Source: Bacteroidota bacterium
Lineage (GTDB): Bacteria; Bacteroidota; Bacteroidia; J057
NCBI GenBank assembly: GCA_963169475.1
Contig: CAUJFT010000149.1
Coordinates: 1 to 14,950, forward strand
Direction of reading: 5' to 3'
DNA length: 14,950 nt
This document shows positions 1-6,791 of this stretch, one piece after another. The notes beneath the pieces are model-generated. The model saw nothing but the letters and a program-made list of their open reading frames with translations, was not told the DNA's origin and made no database searches. Position 1 is the first letter of the stretch. Every line of letters starts with the position of its first letter. Position numbers and translations under genes: made by a program.

Positions 1-46
1 TTGCTGGATAGGCTTTGAGAAAGGGTTGAAAAATTAATATCTGTCA

Positions 47-1009
47 ATGCAATTAGAAATTACAAAAAAGATAAAGGAAGAAGCTCAACGATTAGGGTTC
101 TTTTCTTGCGGGGTTTCAAAAGCCGGATTTCTCGAAGAGGAAGCCGCTCACTTAGAACAGTGGCTTAAAGAAGGTAAGCACGGAAAAATGGCTTATTTGG
201 AAAATCATTTTGACAAGCGGCTTAATCCTACTTTATTAGTAGAAGGAGCTAAGTCTATCATTTCTGTCCTTCATAATTATTTTCCGGAGCCTCATTTCAA
301 ACAACCCGAAGGAAGTCCAAAGATTTCTGTTTATGCATGGGGAATAGACTATCACATTATCCTCAAACAAAAACTCTTAGCACTTGCAGAATATATACAA
401 AACACACTGTTTTCAGACTTTCAATACCGAATTTTTGTGGATTCGGCTCCGGTTATGGATAAAGTTTGGGCTCGAAAAAGCGGATTAGGTTGGATTGGAA
501 AGCATACAAATCTTATCAGCCCTAAGGCAGGCTCTTATTATTTTATAGGCGAAATCATCTGTAATCTTGACCTAAGCTATGATTATCCTATAAGAGATTT
601 TTGTGGAACTTGTACCCGGTGTATAGATGCTTGCCCTACCGAAGCCCTTTTGCCTTACCAAATAGACGCTAAAAAATGTATTTCTTACCTTACTATAGAG
701 CTAAAAACCCAAACTCCTCTCGGCTTTGAGGAGCAATCCGAAGGCTGGGCTTACGGTTGTGATATTTGTCAGGAAGTATGTCCATGGAATCGGTTTTCGC
801 GCCCTCATACTGGTCAAGAGTTTAAGCCCTTAGACTTTATACTACAATATTCTATGGAGGATTGGCTTAATACAGAGCCTACGGCGTTTAAAAAACTTAC
901 AAAGACCTCCGCAATGTCGCGAATAAAGTGGGGAAAAATGCAAGAAAATTTAATGTTTTCCCAAAAAAAGAAACTCGATTCCCCAAAAGAGAAATCGAGT
1001 GAAGAATAA
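47..1009 (+). CDS. queG: Epoxyqueuosine reductase QueG
   Basis: Cobalamin- and iron-sulfur-dependent cytosolic enzyme that reduces epoxyqueuosine to queuosine in the wobble position of tRNAs with GUN anticodons, the last step of queuosine synthesis. The 320 residues fit the family. Seen: the VDSAPVMDK segment, whose Asp132 matches the family's catalytic aspartate, followed by GLGWIGKHTN (147-155), and a double [4Fe-4S] ferredoxin region with Cys186, 189, 192, 196, 211, 238, 241 and 245 (CGTCTRC, DACPTEA, YGCDICQEVCPW), i.e. all eight expected cluster ligands. The ATG at 47 is the first in frame; there is no Shine-Dalgarno sequence. The last 14 or so codons are Lys/Ser/Glu-rich (KKKLDSPKEKSSEE) and coincide with a hairpin that looks like the terminator of the convergent gene. 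Function is confident from the family; the tail is probably dispensable (inference). Confidence 0.96.
   Translation: MQLEITKKIKEEAQRLGFFSCGVSKAGFLEEEAAHLEQWLKEGKHGKMAYLENHFDKRLNPTLLVEGAKSIISVLHNYFPEPHFKQPEGSPKISVYAWGIDYHIILKQKLLALAEYIQNTLFSDFQYRIFVDSAPVMDKVWARKSGLGWIGKHTNLISPKAGSYYFIGEIICNLDLSYDYPIRDFCGTCTRCIDACPTEALLPYQIDAKKCISYLTIELKTQTPLGFEEQSEGWAYGCDICQEVCPWNRFSRPHTGQEFKPLDFILQYSMEDWLNTEPTAFKKLTKTSAMSRIKWGKMQENLMFSQKKKLDSPKEKSSEE
963..1000 (-). terminator. Rho-independent terminator of the DUF1573 gene, inside queG
   Basis: A perfect 8-bp inverted repeat, ACTCGATT at 973-980 and AATCGAGT at 993-1000, has a 12-base loop. Read on the minus strand the stem is followed at once by a T-rich tract (complement of 963-972, TTTCTTTTTTT). 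It begins 28 bases past the stop codon of the minus-strand gene at 1028, so it fits that gene. No T tract follows the stem on the plus strand. Confidence 0.75.
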
Positions 1010-1027
1010 AAGCTAGGTTTGTGAATG

Positions 1028-1801
1028 TTAGTATTTTTTGTCTTTGGGAAATACCGTTCCTGACATCTTTACAAGTTTGGTACCGGCATTGGTGGAAATG
1101 TTGATTTTTTTCAATTGGGTTCCCAACTTTGTATTGCTATCGAAGGTAACTTCAATGGGAGTACTCCCTCCCGGAGGGATTGATTCAAAGCTATAATCAA
1201 CCGTAGTACAGCTACAGCCGGCATCTATATCGTGAATTAGTAAATCCTGATTACCAATATTTTTAAGCACGAATGTATGCTTAACCTTTGTACCTTCGAT
1301 GATATTTCCGAAGTCATAACTTTCATGATTCATTACTGCGGCGGGTCTGCCGGCTACTTTGGGTCCGCTTCCGCTTCCGCGTGTGGTAGTTGGGGTTTCC
1401 AGACTACGGTTTGTAACCACATCCTCTTTGGGTATGGAGGAAGGAGGGCTTATTGTTTTGGGTTTCTCTATTGGTGGCGTTACCTTTACAGGCGTTTCTT
1501 TTAGTATGGGGGGGGCTTTTTGAGACTTTTTATCAGGAGGAGTTGAATTTGATACGGCTGGTTTTGCAGGTTCTTGTACTCCTGCCTTTACATTGTCTTT
1601 CTCATTCTTTTTTTCCGGTTCGGTCGTTACAATTTCTGTAGCTGGGGAAACCGGGACAAGCTGAGGTTGATTTACGGCTACTACCTCTTGGGATACTTGC
1701 TCTTCAGGAAAATCGTCATCTTCCTCATCTAAGCAACCGCTAATAAATAGAGAGAATCCGATGAAATAAAACAAGAATACGTAACGAAACGCTGTTTTCA
1801 T
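1028..1801 (-). CDS. DUF1573-domain lipoprotein
   Basis: Predicted exported lipoprotein of 257 residues. Residues 1-23 form a type II signal peptide ending in the lipobox-like FISGC, with Cys23 as the acylation site. Directly after it comes a run of acid residues (LDEEDDD), resembling the lipoprotein export signals that send Bacteroidota lipoproteins to the cell surface (inference). Residues about 35-150 are a low-complexity Pro/Thr/Lys/Val linker ending in GSGSG. Residues about 155-250 are a DUF1573 beta-sandwich domain (PF07610 family) with the hallmark DAGCSCTT (193-200), a PPGG turn (209-212) and a final SGTV strand. The molecular role of DUF1573 is unknown. It is transcribed towards queG, with its own promoter-like sequence and a terminator lying in the queG end. 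Domain call is confident; function is not. Confidence 0.88.
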   Translation of the reverse strand: MKTAFRYVFLFYFIGFSLFISGCLDEEDDDFPEEQVSQEVVAVNQPQLVPVSPATEIVTTEPEKKNEKDNVKAGVQEPAKPAVSNSTPPDKKSQKAPPILKETPVKVTPPIEKPKTISPPSSIPKEDVVTNRSLETPTTTRGSGSGPKVAGRPAAVMNHESYDFGNIIEGTKVKHTFVLKNIGNQDLLIHDIDAGCSCTTVDYSFESIPPGGSTPIEVTFDSNTKLGTQLKKINISTNAGTKLVKMSGTVFPKDKKY

Positions 1802-1871
1802 ATTGTTTTTATGAATTGATTAAGTTGAGAATAAAGCAATACTATAATGTAAGATTCGATAAAAAACTACA

Positions 1872-1903
1872 CAAAATTAACATATTATTTTTGTTTTTCC
1901 TAA
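1872..1903 (-). promoter_or_regulatory. Bacteroidota-type promoter for the DUF1573 gene
   Basis: On the minus strand TTAG (1903-1900), 20 bases, then TAATTTTG (1879-1872). The -7 element matches the phylum consensus TAnnTTTG fully and the -33 element matches TTTG at three of four positions. The implied leader is roughly 65 bases. The -33 element lies in one arm of the perfect hairpin at 1895-1928. Confidence 0.6.
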
Positions 1904-1928
1904 AAAAAAGATAAATTTTTTAGGAAAA
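1895..1928. repeat. Perfect 13-bp inverted repeat
   Basis: TTTTCCTAAAAAA (1895-1907) and TTTTTTAGGAAAA (1916-1928) pair perfectly around an 8-base loop. It lies between the stop of the lipoprotein gene at 2025 and the start of the DUF1573 gene, both on the minus strand. It may act as an A/T-rich terminator for the first or as an operator over the -33 region of the second. No clear U tract follows it on either strand. Confidence 0.7.
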
Positions 1929-1952
1929 TAATACTATTTTGTGCAATTTTGC

Positions 1953-1986
1953 AAAAATTATGATATTTTAAAAATTATGATATTTT
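1953..1986. repeat. Tandem direct repeat, two 17-bp copies
   Basis: The 17-mer AAAAATTATGATATTTT occurs at 1953-1969 and again, with no spacer and no mismatch, at 1970-1986. Just before it is the small palindrome TGCAATTTTGCA (about 1943-1954). It is about 70 to 110 bases upstream of the DUF1573 -7 element and just past the stop of the lipoprotein gene at 2025. Confidence 0.8.
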
Positions 1987-2024
1987 GTAAAGTTAATTGA
2001 CCGTATTATTCTTTATTAGTGAAT

Positions 2025-2804
2025 TTATGGCTTATGAACACTCGCCGCTTTTTCAAATTTATCGTTTATCCATAGCAGAGTTACAAAATCTCTATCTGGC
2101 TTATAATCAAATCGTTCACTACCGTATAACCATTTTCCCAAGAATACCTTAATAATATGATTATCAGGAGGTAGTTCAAAGCATAGGAAAGGCATATAGT
2201 CGTGATCTACCTCCTTTAATAGACTTCCATTGTCTTTGTTATAAAAATCTTGAAGCCTTATTTCAGGTAAAATAGCGCGTTTTTCTACTTCAATCCATTC
2301 CATTTTTTCATTACGTTCTATAAAAAAGGTATTTTCACTTTCCATTTTGTTATGATTCCATACCGAAACATCTACTACTAATAATGCTCCATTTTTTTTA
2401 GTATATGGAAAATCTTTAATAGATGTAAGGATTCCCGTATTTCTTGATTCAAGATAATAAAAAAGGTAGCGTCTTGTTGTGTCAGCAACAATGTCCCTGT
2501 ATTGAGCAGTAGCAGCCGGCTCTCTATTTAAAATAGCATTGCGCATGGGTAGATTAGGAGCCTCTACCGTAGGGCTTTGCAAAAATATTTCGGGAATCGA
2601 AAGAAAAATTTCAGACAAGGTTTCTCTTTTTCCTTTAGGAGTTACGCTAAATTCCTTGATAGTATCTTGAGCTACCTTGAAGTTTTCTGTACTTTTTTTC
2701 CCATAACGCACCTCCTCCTCTCCTCTTTTGGGAAAATTACAAGAAACCACAAAATAGAAAACAAAGAAGTATGTATAATACGTATTAGTCAAATATCGTA
2801 CCAA
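2025..2804 (-). CDS. Unknown lipoprotein, 259 residues
   Basis: I do not recognise a family. Seen: a short basic start, an aromatic-rich hydrophobic stretch (about 9-20) and a lipobox-like VVSC with Cys22, so an SPII-processed lipoprotein is likely. The mature part has a polar linker, then a mixed, Trp- and Tyr-rich globular region with short beta-like runs (LLVVDVSVWN, FVTLLWIND). Only a TTG is available as first start (2804); in-frame alternatives are TTG at 2792 or a rare codon, so the start is uncertain. A TATACTTTG sequence (2810-2802) overlapping that TTG resembles a -7 element with one extra spacer base; if it is active, translation must start later. The stop of the glycogen synthase gene lies 37 bases upstream with no terminator between, so co-transcription is likely. 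Any link to glycogen is only positional. Confidence 0.72.
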   Translation of the reverse strand: MVRYLTNTYYTYFFVFYFVVSCNFPKRGEEEVRYGKKSTENFKVAQDTIKEFSVTPKGKRETLSEIFLSIPEIFLQSPTVEAPNLPMRNAILNREPAATAQYRDIVADTTRRYLFYYLESRNTGILTSIKDFPYTKKNGALLVVDVSVWNHNKMESENTFFIERNEKMEWIEVEKRAILPEIRLQDFYNKDNGSLLKEVDHDYMPFLCFELPPDNHIIKVFLGKWLYGSERFDYKPDRDFVTLLWINDKFEKAASVHKP

Positions 2805-2840
2805 AGTATAATTATTTTTTATAATTAAACGAAATAAAAA

Positions 2841-4667
2841 CTACCCTATTGCCAATCGGTATGCCATATCGTAATGCTCTCCTAGATTTTTCCAATCAAA
2901 GTGTTCTGAGGTACTTTCTACTTGGTTTCTAAGCTGTATGCGTTCCCGTCTATTTAGCTGAACAAATTCCATCATGATATTCGCTAATTCTTCTGCGGCA
3001 TCTTCAAAAGATTGGTTTTTGCGATTTACTACATAAATTCCCTTTTCGTGATGGTCGGAGAGGGTGTCTAGCACATAATCTCCAAATCCGGACAGGTCGC
3101 TCGTAACGGAAGGCACCCCGCTGCATAAACATTCAAGTGGGGTGTAGCCCCATGGCTCGTAATAGCTGGGAAATACTCCTAGATGGCAACCTCTTACGAA
3201 GTCGCTGTATTCTATTCCAAAAAGGGGATTCATGGGCGAAATAAAATCAGGGTGATATATGACCTTTACAGGATTTCCTTTTTGATTTAATAGTTTGACC
3301 CGATTAAGAAAAAGGACAATTTCGTCGCCCTCTGGGTTCTTTAAATCATGGGTAACAAAGGGCGGATTTTCTTTGGACTTCCATGTCTGAAGCGTTCTTC
3401 TAAGCCTAAGCCTCAAGTAGTCTGATACAAAATCATTGAGGTAGGGTAGCTTGTAATCTTCGCTTGCTGCGGATGATTGAAAAAGTTTTGACCTTAGCTC
3501 CTCTGCGATTGAATCACAAGTTTTTCGGATTTCTTCCATGATTCCTCTGGACTCTAATACTTTAGGGTTGATAGAGGAATAGGGACTTTTTGTGATAAAA
3601 AACATGATGACTTTCGTGTCCGATTTTGCCTGTTGCATTTTCCAATTGAGCCGAAGCAGGGCTTCAAGTGTCATGTCAAACCCTTTGTTTTTATATTCAT
3701 ATCTACCAGAGGTAAAGAAAAAGAGAGTTTTATCTAAGTCAAAGGCATAACTATTGAAGAAATGCCCCATGGTAAAAGCCTGAATTTTTTCTTTATACTC
3801 CTGATGAAGGTTCTGAAACTTATGGAGTGCCGTAAATCGTTCTACGTTTAAGCCATTGGGTAAAATAAGGTCTGGCTTCCTGCCCAATAAAAATTCACAT
3901 TCCCTTGCTGTAACTTCACTTACGGTTGTAAAAATATGACTATTCTGAGCTGCAGCTCTTTCGATTCGGGCTTGTGTTTCGATTCCGAAATGCCGGCACT
4001 CTTTCAGCCAATCATAGAAGGGGAGATGTTCATAAAATTGAGGGTCGTTGCCGGCAAGATACCTACCCAGAAGGGTAGCATGGGTGGTGAAAATAACCCT
4101 CAATTGTCGTGAAGACTTGGCAAGTGCCGGAATACCCGTGGCTGCCATCCATTCGTGAATATGAGCGAGTATGGGGTTGGATTTATTTTTTTCTTCTTCT
4201 GCTAACCCGGATAAAAATATTTGGACCATGTGTCCATACAAAAGCACTTGGTCGATGAGTGAGTCTTTGGTAGGGGTTGGAATATCGTAGTCTTCCCACA
4301 AGTGAAATTTTATATCGTTAAGAAGATGTGTAACGTTTTGTATATTGAAAAGGACGACCTTGGGTCTTCCGGAAATCAACCACCGACCGTATAGTACATC
4401 AAAGCCAGCTTTTCTCATTTTTAGTACTACCTGCCCGAAAGCATCATTATAATTGGTCGTAGGGTCAAATATTGCTTGAACACCCGGGTGTACATTGGGA
4501 CCCAGAAGGCAATAATTATCCCCCCATTTTTCAATCATTCGGGGGACTTTGGAACGAACTACTGTATGGATTCCGCCTACTTGGTTACACACCTCCCAAG
4601 CCGCTTCTACTAGGAGGGAGTTGGTTATTTCTCGTGGTTGGAATGATTCCGATTTATTTTTTTTCAT
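2841..4667 (-). CDS. GT3-family glycogen synthase (eukaryote-like)
   Basis: Cytosolic GT-B glycosyltransferase that extends alpha-1,4-glucan chains, expected to use UDP-glucose like other GT3 enzymes (family knowledge). It resembles animal and fungal glycogen synthase rather than bacterial GlgA (GT5). Seen, in 608-residue numbering: AAWEVCNQVGGIHTVV near the N-terminus (nucleotide-binding loop), HIHEWMA and TTHATLLGRYL in the middle, RKPDLILPNGLNV before the second Rossmann domain, and PSYYEPWGYTPLECLCSG with the GT3 catalytic E-x7-E pair. The C-terminal NRRERIQLRN plus DWKNLGEHY aligns with the helix that carries the glucose-6-phosphate-sensing arginines in eukaryotes. I chose ATG 4667 over the upstream GTG at 4742 because a strong promoter lies at 4735-4704, which would put that GTG before the transcript start, and because the added 25 residues match nothing in the family. 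The lipoprotein gene follows 37 bases later. Confidence 0.93.
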   Translation of the reverse strand: MKKNKSESFQPREITNSLLVEAAWEVCNQVGGIHTVVRSKVPRMIEKWGDNYCLLGPNVHPGVQAIFDPTTNYNDAFGQVVLKMRKAGFDVLYGRWLISGRPKVVLFNIQNVTHLLNDIKFHLWEDYDIPTPTKDSLIDQVLLYGHMVQIFLSGLAEEEKNKSNPILAHIHEWMAATGIPALAKSSRQLRVIFTTHATLLGRYLAGNDPQFYEHLPFYDWLKECRHFGIETQARIERAAAQNSHIFTTVSEVTARECEFLLGRKPDLILPNGLNVERFTALHKFQNLHQEYKEKIQAFTMGHFFNSYAFDLDKTLFFFTSGRYEYKNKGFDMTLEALLRLNWKMQQAKSDTKVIMFFITKSPYSSINPKVLESRGIMEEIRKTCDSIAEELRSKLFQSSAASEDYKLPYLNDFVSDYLRLRLRRTLQTWKSKENPPFVTHDLKNPEGDEIVLFLNRVKLLNQKGNPVKVIYHPDFISPMNPLFGIEYSDFVRGCHLGVFPSYYEPWGYTPLECLCSGVPSVTSDLSGFGDYVLDTLSDHHEKGIYVVNRKNQSFEDAAEELANIMMEFVQLNRRERIQLRNQVESTSEHFDWKNLGEHYDMAYRLAIG

Positions 4668-4703
4668 AACACGCTGCTTAGAAAGGTTACTGATGATGGA
4701 TTG

Positions 4704-4735
4704 CGAAGATAAGTGCCTTTTATGATTCTTGCAAA
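4704..4735 (-). promoter_or_regulatory. Promoter of the glycogen synthase gene
   Basis: Minus strand TTTG (4735-4732), 20 bases, TATCTTCG (4711-4704): a full -33 match and a -7 match at five of six fixed positions, with ideal spacing. The predicted transcript starts near 4698, about 30 bases before ATG 4667. This decides the start codon of the gene. Confidence 0.65.
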
Positions 4736-4861
4736 TTATCACAGCAGATATCTACCTGATTTTTTATTATTTTTTTCAGGCAGGAGGAATAAGAAACGAT
4801 TCTTTTTATTCTATTGTAAGAAAAAGCAACGCGATGCCCAATGGCTGATGGCTCGTAATGA

Positions 4862-5311
4862 TTATTCTTTCAAAAAGGTTTTTACCTCAAAATAGTATTT
4901 TTGTCCATTAATTTCACAATCAATCAGTGCCAGAGCATTAAATCGTTTGGGTGGTTTTTGATAGGGATAAATACCGTTAGCTTCTGCTTTAAGAGTAAAC
5001 TGCTCCCCCTTTCTGATGGTAGAGGATTTTGGTTTTTTTTCCTTATCTATGTAGAGGGGGATTGTTGTTTTATCTTTAACCCAAAGAGAATTAACCTTCA
5101 GGCTGATATTTTCATTCGCCGTAAAAATTATACTATATACATCGTGTCCTTTTATAGGTGTACGCGTTGAGCCAACTCTTTGGGAAGGGTTAGCATTGTA
5201 TACAGATAGATTTGCAGTATTTAGCCTTACAAGAGCCTCTGTTTCCTTTTGAGAAAATACACACAAAGGGAAGCTAAGAAGCATAAATAAAATAAAACAC
5301 AACCTCAACAT
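4862..5311 (-). CDS. Small exported protein of unknown function
   Basis: A 149-residue protein I do not recognise. Residues 1-21 (MLRLCFILFMLLSFPLCVFSQ) are a typical SPI signal peptide with cleavage expected around the serine-glutamine pair; there is no lipobox cysteine at the right place. The remaining ~128 residues look like one beta-rich domain, with alternating strands such as DVYSIIFTANENISLKV and a final strand pair around LIDCEINGQKYYFEV. It is probably periplasmic or secreted. It has its own promoter just after the odhB terminator and is followed 127 bases later by the glycogen synthase promoter, so it is probably a single-gene unit. Start: only ATG, SD-less leader. Confidence is high that it is a gene and low on its role. 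Confidence 0.78.
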   Translation of the reverse strand: MLRLCFILFMLLSFPLCVFSQKETEALVRLNTANLSVYNANPSQRVGSTRTPIKGHDVYSIIFTANENISLKVNSLWVKDKTTIPLYIDKEKKPKSSTIRKGEQFTLKAEANGIYPYQKPPKRFNALALIDCEINGQKYYFEVKTFLKE

Positions 5312-5355
5312 AGAATTTAATTTAATATCAGAATTTTATGAAAAAAAATATGATA

Positions 5356-5387
5356 CAAAATTAAGAATATTTATATTGTCGTGCAAC
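5356..5387 (-). promoter_or_regulatory. Promoter of the 149-residue exported protein gene
   Basis: Minus strand GTTG (5387-5384), 20 bases, TAATTTTG (5363-5356): the -7 element matches TAnnTTTG fully and the -33 element at three of four positions. The leader to ATG 5311 would be about 40 bases, A/T-rich. The promoter begins right after the odhB terminator hairpin. Confidence 0.6.
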
Positions 5388-5398
5388 TTTTTATTTAT

Positions 5399-5435
5399 AA
5401 AAAGCCCACTACCTTAGGAAAGAGTAGAGGGCTTT
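5399..5435 (-). terminator. Rho-independent terminator of odhB
   Basis: AAAGCCCACTAC (5401-5412) pairs with GTAGAGGGCTTT (5424-5435), 12 positions with one mismatch, around an 11-base loop. On the minus strand the stem ends in GGGC followed by five T's. It starts 28 bases after the odhB stop codon. This is one of the strongest terminators in the window. Confidence 0.85.
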
Positions 5436-5463
5436 GGGATATTTCTGTTTTATGATGTTGAGT

Positions 5464-6687
5464 CTATACTTCTAGCAGTAAACGGGAAGGATCTTCTAAT
5501 CTTTCCTTTACCTTTACCAAGAAACTCACGGCTTCCTTTCCGTCAATGATTCTATGGTCATAGGAGAGTGCTAAGTACATAATTGGACGAATTTTGACCT
5601 CGCCGTTAATAGCAACCGGACGCTGAACGATATTGTGCATTCCGAGAATTGCTACTTGTGGGGGATTTAGAATCGGCGTAGAAAGCATGGATCCGAAAAC
5701 GCCTCCGTTCGTAATCGTAAAAGTCCCTCCGGTCATATCTTCAATGGTGATTTTATTCTCTCTTGCTTTGAGCGCATAGGCCATGATTTCTTTTTCTATT
5801 TCTGCGAGGGAGAGTAATTGGGCATTTCGGATATTCGGTACTACGAGTCCTCTTTCAGTGCTTACTGCTACCCCAATATCCATGTAATTGTGATACACAA
5901 TATCTTGCCCATCAATCATAGCATTTACGGCGGGAAACTCTGCGAGTGCCATCGTGCAAGCCTTAGTAAAGAAAGACATAAACCCAAGCCCTACCCCGTG
6001 TATTTCTTTAAACTTATCCTTATATTTAGCGCGTAGGTCCATGATGGCCTGCATATCCACTTCATTGAATGTGGTTAGCATTGCGGTTTCGTTTTTCACT
6101 GAAACCAATCTTTGGGCTACTTTCCGGCGGAGGGTGGACATTTTTTCTCTTTTCTCTGCTCTATCTCCTATAATAGTAGGGATTGTGTCTGCTACAACGG
6201 GAGCGATAGTTTTTTCTTTGACGACCTCCGTTTTAGCAGGGGGGATAGGCTTATTGATATGTTGTATGACATCGGTTTTGGTAATCCTGCCATCTTTTCC
6301 AGAGCCTTCTATTTGGCTTGTGTTCAGGTTTTGTTCCCGTATCATTTTTTCGGCAGCGGGAAGAGCGGTTTTTTCATTTGCAACGATTACCTCCGTTTTT
6401 TCTTCTGTTTTGGGAGGTTGTTGAATGGGTGTTGGTTCGCCCCCTGCGGCTACTTCTGTATTAATGCTTGCTATTATCTGCCCAACTGCTACTGTTTCAC
6501 CAGCTTTAGCGATAAGTTTAATCTTGCCAGAGGCAATTGCGTTTACGGTCAACGTAGCCTTGTCTGAACTAATTTCGGCAAGTTCGGTGTCCATTTCTAC
6601 GATACTGCCATCTTCTACGAGCCAATTTTCGATTTCGACTTCGGTGATAGACTCACCCGGACTGGGAACCTTAATCTCTACTATCAT
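5464..6687 (-). CDS. odhB: 2-oxoglutarate dehydrogenase E2, dihydrolipoyl succinyltransferase
   Basis: Core subunit of the 2-oxoglutarate dehydrogenase complex of the TCA cycle. It transfers the succinyl group from its lipoyl arm to CoA. The 407 residues hold the full E2 layout. Residues 1-77 are a lipoyl domain with lipoylated Lys43 in SSDKATL. About 78-108 is a Pro/Thr/Glu-rich linker. About 110-144 is a peripheral-subunit-binding domain (PAAEKMIRE to TKTDVIQHI). From about 175 is the acyltransferase domain with catalytic His378 and Asp382 in LSYDHRIIDG. The GGVFGSMLSTPILNPPQ block and the C-terminal LEDPSRLLLEV are typical of OdhB/SucB, not of pyruvate-specific E2. The gene has its own promoter and terminator. 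The E1 (odhA) gene, often adjacent in other bacteria, is not upstream here. Confidence 0.95.
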   Translation of the reverse strand: MIVEIKVPSPGESITEVEIENWLVEDGSIVEMDTELAEISSDKATLTVNAIASGKIKLIAKAGETVAVGQIIASINTEVAAGGEPTPIQQPPKTEEKTEVIVANEKTALPAAEKMIREQNLNTSQIEGSGKDGRITKTDVIQHINKPIPPAKTEVVKEKTIAPVVADTIPTIIGDRAEKREKMSTLRRKVAQRLVSVKNETAMLTTFNEVDMQAIMDLRAKYKDKFKEIHGVGLGFMSFFTKACTMALAEFPAVNAMIDGQDIVYHNYMDIGVAVSTERGLVVPNIRNAQLLSLAEIEKEIMAYALKARENKITIEDMTGGTFTITNGGVFGSMLSTPILNPPQVAILGMHNIVQRPVAINGEVKIRPIMYLALSYDHRIIDGKEAVSFLVKVKERLEDPSRLLLEV

Positions 6688-6701
6688 ACAATCACGATTG
6701 T
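6688..6701. repeat. Palindrome abutting the odhB start codon
   Basis: ACAATC (6688-6693) and GATTGT (6696-6701) are perfect inverted copies two bases apart, ending exactly at the base before the odhB ATG. With only a two-base gap it is poor as an RNA hairpin and fits a DNA operator better. It could be chance. Confidence 0.35.
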
Positions 6702-6735
6702 CAATTATGAATGAAAGAATTTTTAAAATTGGTTA

Positions 6736-6767
6736 CAAAGTTAGGAAATAGGATTCAGATATTCATA
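6736..6767 (-). promoter_or_regulatory. Promoter of odhB
   Basis: Minus strand TATG (6767-6764), 20 bases, TAACTTTG (6743-6736): full -7 match, -33 match at three of four. The transcript should start near 6731, giving a leader of about 44 bases that ends in the small palindrome at 6688-6701. Confidence 0.62.
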
Positions 6768-6791
6768 GAAATTTTTCTAAAAAGAAATATC

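Noticed and set aside
1..46. Possible 3' end of an upstream gene (in-frame stops at 16-18 or 35-37)
   Set aside because: Fewer than 12 codons are visible and none is recognisable, so no gene can be supported.
964..1000. A AAA AAG heptamer in the right frame of queG followed by a stem-loop, like the dnaX -1 frameshift signal
   Set aside because: The spacer to the stem is only two bases, shorter than for known sites, and the -1 product would end after about ten residues with no gain. The A run is better explained as the T tract of the minus-strand terminator.
1277..1641. Plus-strand open frames over the DUF1573 gene
   Set aside because: They are the antisense of its low-complexity Pro/Thr/Lys linker, with no start context and no recognisable domain.
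4755..4780. CCTGA/TCAGG inverted repeat upstream of the glycogen synthase promoter as a terminator of the 149-residue protein gene
   Set aside because: Only five pairs with a 17-base loop and no U tract; too weak to call.
5818..6751. Several plus-strand open frames over odhB, up to 156 codons
   Set aside because: They lie opposite a fully recognised E2 gene and show no family motif or promoter.
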